Of a stretch of DNA of 64,000 bases, positions 58,091 to 64,000 are shown in pieces. Under the pieces are notes generated by a model, which had not been told where the DNA came from, ran no database searches, and was given only the letters and a program-made list of their open reading frames with translations. Origin of the DNA: Scylla paramamosain. Lineage: Eukaryota > Arthropoda > Malacostraca > Decapoda > Portunidae. The position numbers and the translations under genes were made by a program. The DNA is taken from assembly GCF_035594125.1 (NCBI RefSeq), contig NC_087161.1:8400001-8464000 (forward strand), read 5' to 3'. Numbering within the stretch: the stretch's first letter is position 1; every line of letters begins with the position of its first letter.

Positions 58091-59235
58091 GGGTGTAATA
58101 AGGGTTATTGTCTAGAGTCCTTTCCTGGCCTTATTACTGGTCCATTCTTTTCCATTCTTTCATATATATTCCTTTAGATACACCCATAATGTAAATATTA
58201 TGTGGGGAAGAAGTGCTCCTGTCCTTAATTAAGGTTCCCTCTCGTTAGGTAAGGTTAGGTAATGTTAGGTTAAGTTAGGTAATGCAAGTTTTGATTAGTG
58301 TCCTTAAGAGCGGTCCAGGTAAGGGTCAAGTTAGGTTAAATCACTACGTAACAAAATTTCACTTTTGTCTTGTCCTTGGCCCCAAACCATAATTTTGTAG
58401 TTATTTCCATCTAAACAAAATAGGAAAAAAGTTATTTTGATCCTAAAACTGCTTTTGTGGTTAGAACAATTAATTTACATTTTTGTCCTTTTTTATTATA
58501 GTATGGGTTAGTATTGGTTTTCATGTCAAGTAAAGACCTTTGTAAAATCACATTTGCTTATCTAATTGCTTTTGAAGTGTTGCAAATAAGTTAAAAGAAT
58601 GAAAAACAATGTAAAGTGTTCTAAAGATTTTTTATTTTAACAAGATCTAGCAAGAAATTTCTCAGATTTAGAAGAATTTGCTTACATTTCAGAAATCTCA
58701 AATCTTCCAGAATGTTCTACCAGACACTTTTAGAAGTTTCTTTAACATTTTAGAACATTCAATGTAAACATTTCCAGAATATGCTAGAACTTTCTAGAAT
58801 ACAGTAGAAGAGTACTGCTTGACAGTATGAAAGTAGGGGGTTGCAGACACATCACAAGAGGTGAAATGGCATCAAGAGGCTGCAGTCATTCTCCAGATGC
58901 ATTCTGCTACATATGTGGTCAATTCGTCAAGACAAGAGCAAAGAAGTTAGTTCTCTGTGACAGCATCTGGAAAAATGGTGAAATTTAGCTATTTTGGGGC
59001 AAGAAATCCTTCTAAAAGCCACAAAAGCAAAGTTTGAGAGGAATAATGGACATTTTCTATTGTTTTGCAATGAAAAAGTTGGAAAATAACACTTGCTTGT
59101 CAAAGACAAAAATTGTTACATAGTGTTAAGTTTGGTTAGGTATGTTGTAAGTAACTCGTTAAACCTATCAAACCTAATCTGCTACAATATGAAGAAGTGA
59201 AGGGTACTACAAATTAATGTTAATCATTCTTCATT
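58091..59235. other. No gene supported; AGGTTA tract
   Basis: A degenerate GTTAGGTAA/AGGTTA tract at 58,235-58,345. The rest is AT-rich with repeated TAGAA/CTAGAA motifs around 58,650-58,810. Confidence 0.4.
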
Positions 59236-60055
59236 TTTTTTCACAGCTTTCAAAGATGGAGAGGGGAAACTTGTCAGAGGAAGCCCCATCTCTGCTTCTG
59301 AGTGGAATCTCTTAATCGATCTCATCAGAGATGAAAAAAAAATGTTCGGGACTGGAGGACTGATGGGAAAACTGCTCTGCAGATGAGGTAGGCCTGGTAC
59401 AAGGTGACAAAACAGTTTAATTCTCATAACTTTGGGCCTGTATGGTCCAAGCAGCAGCTCAAGAAAGCTTAGGACTGCTTGAAAGTAAAGTAAGTTTATG
59501 AGGTGATGGACACACAGTATAAATATATAGTATTGGTAACATACAGTATTATTCCACATTGAGAAGCAGTGGTTCTCAACTAGGGGGGGCACAAACGCTC
59601 AGGAGGGGGGTGCAGTGAGCACAGGATGGGAGAGGGAAAAATCATGGAAAATCAAGGGCTCACTGGCTATTAGTACAAAGGAGATGCAGCTGTTATGCCT
59701 AGCCGAGGGCTGTCTATCTACCTATCTGATTCCATCTATCTATCTATGGTGGCAGTATAGTTGGGGAGGGGGTTGAATGGATGGGATAGGGAGGAGGGGG
59801 CCCCAACTGCATTGAATCAGCTTTGGGGGAACCCAGCTTGCAAAAGGTTGATAACCCCTGCTGTGAAAGACTGAAGTTAATGCGGGTAATTACTTGTTAA
59901 TACATTTTATCCACTTTTTTTTTATTTTTAAGTAAAACATGAGCAAGCTCTCCAGATGAGGGAGCAGAAGAGGACTGGTGGTGGGATCCCTCCACCTGCT
60001 GTCTCCTTGGCACAGACATTGACTACATAGGGAGTCCTAGCTTGTGGTAAGTTAC
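59236..60055 (+). pseudogene. Harbinger-type Myb/SANT-like protein, two exon-like pieces
   Basis: The first piece (59,340-59,490) translates across frame breaks to a SANT-like pattern. It has DGKTALQM, AWYKVTKQFNSHNFGPV and QLKKA, the AW..I...FN.......QLK..W spacing of Myb/SANT domains in Harbinger accessory proteins. The second piece (59,935-60,046) has KHEQALQMREQKRTGGGIPP; the K(R)TGGG-P motif is characteristic of these proteins. A GTAAGT donor follows at 60,046. An intron-like gap with a MITE separates them. Confidence 0.5.
59568..59864. mobile_element. hAT-like MITE
   Basis: Left end CAGTGGTTCTCAACTAGG and right end complement CAGCAGGGGTTATCAACC share the CAG...GGTT.TCAAC pattern of hAT MITEs. 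An 8-bp duplication is not clear (TGAGAAG against TGTGAAAG at best). The inside is GGGGG-rich without a frame. It lies in the intron-like gap of the Myb gene. Confidence 0.5.
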
Positions 60056-60559
60056 CAACATGATAAATTTCCCTTCAAATTTTGTACTGTCAACATAAAA
60101 TTATGAGTCACTGAAACCATATATCAGAAGGCATTAATGCAAAGTATATCACAGAATTAATAACTGTGTAATTTTATTCCAGCTTAACCCACAACTTCAT
60201 TAAGTACAGTGAAAGTTTTTTTATTTTTTATTTATTTTTATTTATTTATTTGTTTATTTATTTATTCATTTATTTATTTTTACATCTGGTAATTCAGTTA
60301 TTAACTGGCAGAACACTCCAGTTTGATGGTGTGTGAGGTGGTCTCAATAAAGCCCATTCCTGAGGAGATGGAAGAGGTGGAGGTGGAGGTCCAGACAGTA
60401 GGGCCAAGTTTCAGCTAACCACCTGTCCCACAAGAACCCAACAAACATCAAAGACTTCATGATAACATGTATGTAGATAAATGTAGTAATTTTTTTGAAG
60501 GAGAAGCAGGTGAAGAAATGAATGATGAAAAGAAAAGAACACTCAATGTTATTAAAGAA

Positions 60560-61310
60560 CAATACCATAGGTGACTGCCATGATGTATTGTAGACAACAG
60601 TCAGTGAATGCCTCCAGACTGCCACAAGAACAGTTGCTAGTAGGAGCAGGCATCACATCTTTTCTCCCTCTGGCAATGATTTGCGGCAATGTGTTCAGGC
60701 CTTTTATGATGTTTGGGGAATGCCATTCGTTGTACCCACATTGCCATTTCTAAACCATCAGTGGATAATTCTGAAGTGTTTTGTTGTCTTAAAGCTTTTT
60801 TTCTCTATCATTGTGCAAGGTGTGTGCGGACCTGAGTTGCTGTTTCATAATGTTGTTGCTCATTGGCCAGGGAGTGTCAGTGACAGTAGAATTTTTTAAA
60901 ACAGTCAACTTTGGAATACATTTTTGATTCTAGACACCATTTACTTGGAGATACTGCTTATGCACTGAAAACCATTTGTAATGGCTCCAGTGTCAGCACC
61001 AAGGGATGCCCATGAGAGAGCATATAACAAGAGCCATTCTGAGCTAAATTTAAGTAATTGAATGAACATTTGGTGTACTAAAAAGATTTGGTTATTTTGG
61101 TATGAAATTTAGAACATTTAAACACCACTAAAACCATCACTCTTGCACGTCTGGTGATGCAAAACATAGGTGTTAAAAGTAGATGGATTTTGCTTCATGA
61201 TGGGGGAAGATGTCATTTAGAATGATGTTCCCAACAGAATGGATGTACAAGTACTTGCAAATGAACAAGGGAGACAAAAACAGGAACAAATAATCAGGAA
61301 TCACTTCTAA
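60560..61310 (+). pseudogene. Harbinger-type DDE transposase
   Basis: Broken plus-strand frames show QQSVNASRLPQEQLLVGAGI, LPLAMICGNVF, a block like VVAHWPGSVSDSRIF (about 60,855), and APRDAHERAYNKSHSELN-like sequence (about 61,000) with HxxR-type ends. It closes with EQGRQKQEQIIRNHF (about 61,300). PGSxHDSR and RYNxxH are hallmarks of the DDE_Tnp_4/Harbinger family. At least five frameshifts or stops. Pairs with the upstream Myb gene, as in Harbinger elements. Confidence 0.65.
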
Positions 61311-61819
61311 GTATGCCTCCATGGCCTACACTGTACAGGTGAAGTGTGCCTCACTAGGAAATAATTTGTAAGAGATAAGTACCTTTATGATTGGAAAGAA
61401 ACTGTATTAATTTTTTGCATTGTTTTATTTTTCTTTACTGACTGACATACAGAAGTATTGATGTGTATTATACATTTTTGTATTGTCAGGAATGGTGGGG
61501 ATGTGAACAGGTTAAGGTGGCTGTAGATAATAAGAGTAAGGATTGATTGGAAGGATTGAAAGTCATATGAGAGGTGCAAGGAAAGCAGAATACAAGCAAA
61601 AAGAGTTGTGTGGTGCTAAAGGGATGGGTGATGAAAGAGGGAGGAGAAAAGTTAACAGAGAATGTTCAAGAGAATAAGAAAATGTTTCCGAAAGAAATGA
61701 AGAAAATAAAAAAAGCACCATATGATAGTGAGTAACAGGTGAAAGCAGAGGATGGTGGGATGATGGGTATTTTAAGAAACTGGTGATTATGAAGCAGGAG
61801 GAGAGAGCCTGATATTTGG

Positions 61820-62000
61820 GTATTTGAGAAAGATATTAGAGTTAATGTACTAAGGAAGTTAAATGGGGCATGTATAATGAAGGTGGAGGTGCAGGCAGCA
61901 GTAAGAGAGATGAAAAGTGGAAAAGCACCAGGACTGGATGAATGTAAAATTGAGTGTTTGAAGGCAGGTGTGGTCACCATCATAGAGTGGTTAGTACACA
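61820..62000 (+). pseudogene. RTE-like reverse transcriptase fragment, second copy
   Basis: The plus-strand frame contains VQAAVREMKSGKAPGLDECK and then IECLKAG..TIIEWLV. The block GKAPGLDxxxxExLKAGG..VIEWL is typical of RTE/R1-like RTs. It matches the minus-strand debris at 12,190-12,560. Repeat T follows directly. Confidence 0.6.
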
Positions 62001-62002
62001 CC

Positions 62003-62290
62003 ACTCTAGCCCCTTGGACCCTAATGGAGAAGGGAAATTACTCCTGCCATCACTTTGTGGGGATCAGTTGAAATTTGGTCCAAGCAAAGCTAGTACTTTC
62101 TCCTACACACCTAATTGTTCCACACCTGTGTGAATCTCCATCTTTGGAAGCTGTGGAAAAAATAGGAGAATTATTAACATTAAAAATTATGTTATGCCCT
62201 TCAGTACATCATGTGTTAACATACTCCAGTAGTATGCAAGCATGTAGCCTACATCTTCACACACAACTTTCCAGTCTGCATATTTTGTGA
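62003..62290 (+). repeat. Dispersed repeat T, copy 2
   Basis: TACTCCTGCCATCACTTTGT at 62,040 and the following GGGATCAGTTG match copy 1 at 11,847. The similarity weakens after about 62,110. Confidence 0.5.
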
Positions 62291-62574
62291 AACCTTACAG
62301 AACAGGAGTAGAGACTGAGAAAGAGGGCAAGATCACACTAAAGGAGAGCTGAAGTTAGGATAGGGGTTTGGTGAAATAAGGGTAAGCTCAGGTTTGATTG
62401 GTAATGAGTTAAAGTTAGGTGAAGTAAGGTTGAGATTAGTTTTAATGAGTTACATACAATATATCTAATTAAAATGACATTTGCACACTTCACTATCATT
62501 TTCATAATTGTATTAAGCTATAGAAACAAGATAGGAAGAATTATTATCATTTTTTTTAATCAGTCTTCCAACTA

Positions 62575-63035
62575 ATTTCATCCTATATCCTCCCCCACAA
62601 GCTTAAGTTTGTCATTACATAGTTTATAAGTACCAATAAAATAAGAATATGACATGATCTTGGCAATAAATTGGCATAAATAAGCATAGTAATTTATCCA
62701 CAGCACAGGTATTTTGCCAATGTTGGATTAAAAGGAATGCAGGCTGCTCTTCATGTTACTTCTACATGTTACTTTTATTATGAAACTGCTAGAAAATGAC
62801 AAAAAAAAAAAAAAGCTAAGGGAAAGTGCTCATCTTATCAATCAACTGGATGAAACTGACAGGGTAAGAGACGTATTTTGCTACACTCTAAGTTAATTGG
62901 ATGTCAAGGGTCTTTTTATTATACATATAAGTTGATTCCATCATTGAACTTCTAAAAAGTAACAATAAACTACAAAAACAGGCTTACCTGATCTAAAAGT
63001 GAGGTGTGAAAAAGCTTGGAGACTTGCTCTTTCCA
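62575..63035 (-). repeat. Long inverted repeat, right arm
   Basis: Complement of the arm at 57,641-58,090. On this strand CTTTTAGATCAGGTAAG also reads as a consensus splice donor, as on the other arm, so the arms could descend from a duplicated gene edge. Confidence 0.7.
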
Positions 63036-63302
63036 GGTAAACAGCAGCTGTTTGCTCCTTCTGATATACCAATCTTACTGTGGGAGAATCGCACGAAGGG
63101 AAAGAACAGGAATGGTTTATTGGTATCGTGGATCGTCAAGGAGCTGTGAGAATCTCTCGTGAGGGAATCTTTCTCTGGGAAGGGAAGGAATGTTTTAAAA
63201 TCTGGCCCACAGAATATTGTTTGTCCAGTGGTTTACTCGTGCTTAATACACGATCCCCTAGTCGGGAAGAGCGAAAATCCAGGAAAGCCGCAGACAATAG
63301 GG

Positions 63303-63405
63303 TTAAACTTAGTTAAAGCAAAAAAACTTCAATACCAAAAGAAACCTTTTGATCGTGACAGAGGAAACTACAGAGTAGAATTTGCCCCCACACCCCAAAG
63401 TGACA
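63303..63405 (+). mobile_element. 3' LTR segment c (R2c), end of the LTR element
   Basis: TTAA followed by AAAGCAAAAAAACTTCAATA and CCTTTTGATCGTGACAG match the 5' LTR at 30,342-30,415, with one indel of about 23 bases. GCCCCCACACCCCAAAGTGACA then matches the 5' LTR end. The LTR is taken to end at TGACA (63,401-63,405). Confidence 0.6.
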
Positions 63406-64000
63406 GTAATACAATTCTCTATTCCTCACTGGACACTAATTACTCCCTTTTCTTATGCATGTAAGTGATTTTTAAGACACCTACCTCGCATCTCTAGACA
63501 TTTTCTTTTGATAGTAAACTTTTATAGTTTCATAATTGTTTAACAAATAATATATTCTTGTACAGTAGTAGGCTTTAGTGAGGGCCCATCTGTCCAAGGT
63601 GTATGTTAGGGCTGGTAAAAATCCACTGATTACTTATATATTTTTCTCTTTTATTGAGAATGAGAGATTACTCTTCATTACATTGGTTGGTTTCCCAGAA
63701 GCACTTCAACCTATTCTGTTTATTCATTTTTCATAGTCTGAGCTCAAACTATTTTTTTCCTACAAAAATATTGTATATTCCAAACACATTATATGACTTC
63801 ATTCTCAATTCTAGTTTCTTTGTCTAGTATAAAGCTGTTGAACACTTTTGTTACCTTCTGTTATACTTGTATTTCTGTAGGATTGTAAAATAATCTGAAG
63901 CTTATCTGTGGATTTCTTTAAAAACACGTCATGATGTCATCTCTAAATTAAAGGCAGGAATTTTAATGTTGTATTTGCCTTGTGTAATTTGATTAATTCT
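63406..64000. other. Flanking DNA beyond the LTR element; no gene seen
   Basis: AT-rich sequence without a supported frame. The first bases (GTAAT) would be the 3' copy of a target duplication if one exists. The partner could not be located because the 5' LTR start is lost. Confidence 0.4.

Noticed and set aside
63159..63464. 101-codon frame ending before a GTAAGT, possibly an exon
   Set aside because: It crosses the right end of piggyBac and the LTR remnant, so it is very unlikely to be a native gene.

Overview
The window looks like repeat-dominated nuclear DNA of an arthropod, most likely a decapod crustacean. The reasons are many BS/jockey-like non-LTR retrotransposon copies, very long (TA)n and (GA)n microsatellites, degenerate CCTAA/TTAGG-like arrays, and DNA transposons of the Tigger, piggyBac, hAT and Harbinger groups. 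The species is not identified. Only one stretch looks like host coding sequence: an immunoglobulin-domain exon on the minus strand at about 23.12-23.34 kb, resembling the Beaten-path group. Nothing suggests bacterial or organellar DNA.

Layout. 0-6.65 kb: non-LTR element A (PHD-like finger, CCHC knuckles, endonuclease, reverse transcriptase), split by a CR1-like element B on the minus strand. 6.65-8.86 kb: microsatellites and unassigned DNA. 8.88-10.62 kb: gag/ORF1-like debris on the minus strand, cut by a hAT-type element with an 8-bp target duplication. 11.4-13 kb: trinucleotide arrays and RTE-like debris. 13-20.3 kb: two decayed copies of non-LTR family G, an LTR fragment (R3), and copies D1 and D2 of the main family, D. 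22.1-23.1 kb: a foldback-type inverted repeat with a telomere-like core. 23.6-28.4 kb: D copies D3, D4 and D5, separated by (TA)n.

From about 29.5 kb to 63.4 kb I read one deeply nested structure. A Ty3/gypsy-type LTR element has a 5' LTR ending at 30,483 and a putative primer-binding site at 30,485. Before gag it carries a broken SGNH-hydrolase-like reading frame, followed by gag with a CCHC knuckle, protease, RT, RNase H and remnants of integrase. Three D pieces (E, F, H) sit between protease and RT. Its 3' LTR is interrupted by a complete Tigger/pogo element (41,338-43,863) and by a piggyBac-like element. The piggyBac ends (44,772 and 63,302) match as inverted repeats and are flanked by TTAA, and the LTR sequence resumes in register outside them. 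The piggyBac element has swollen to about 18.5 kb with a Harbinger-like insertion, two D copies, a CR1-like 5' half (C), and a Harbinger Myb/transposase pair flanked by long inverted repeats.

The best leads are the SGNH-like frame in the LTR-element leader, the 18.5-kb piggyBac with reconstructable ends, and perfect snap-back inverted repeats at the broken end of D1 and at the E/F junction. All homology and boundary calls come from reading the sequence by eye; no database search was run.
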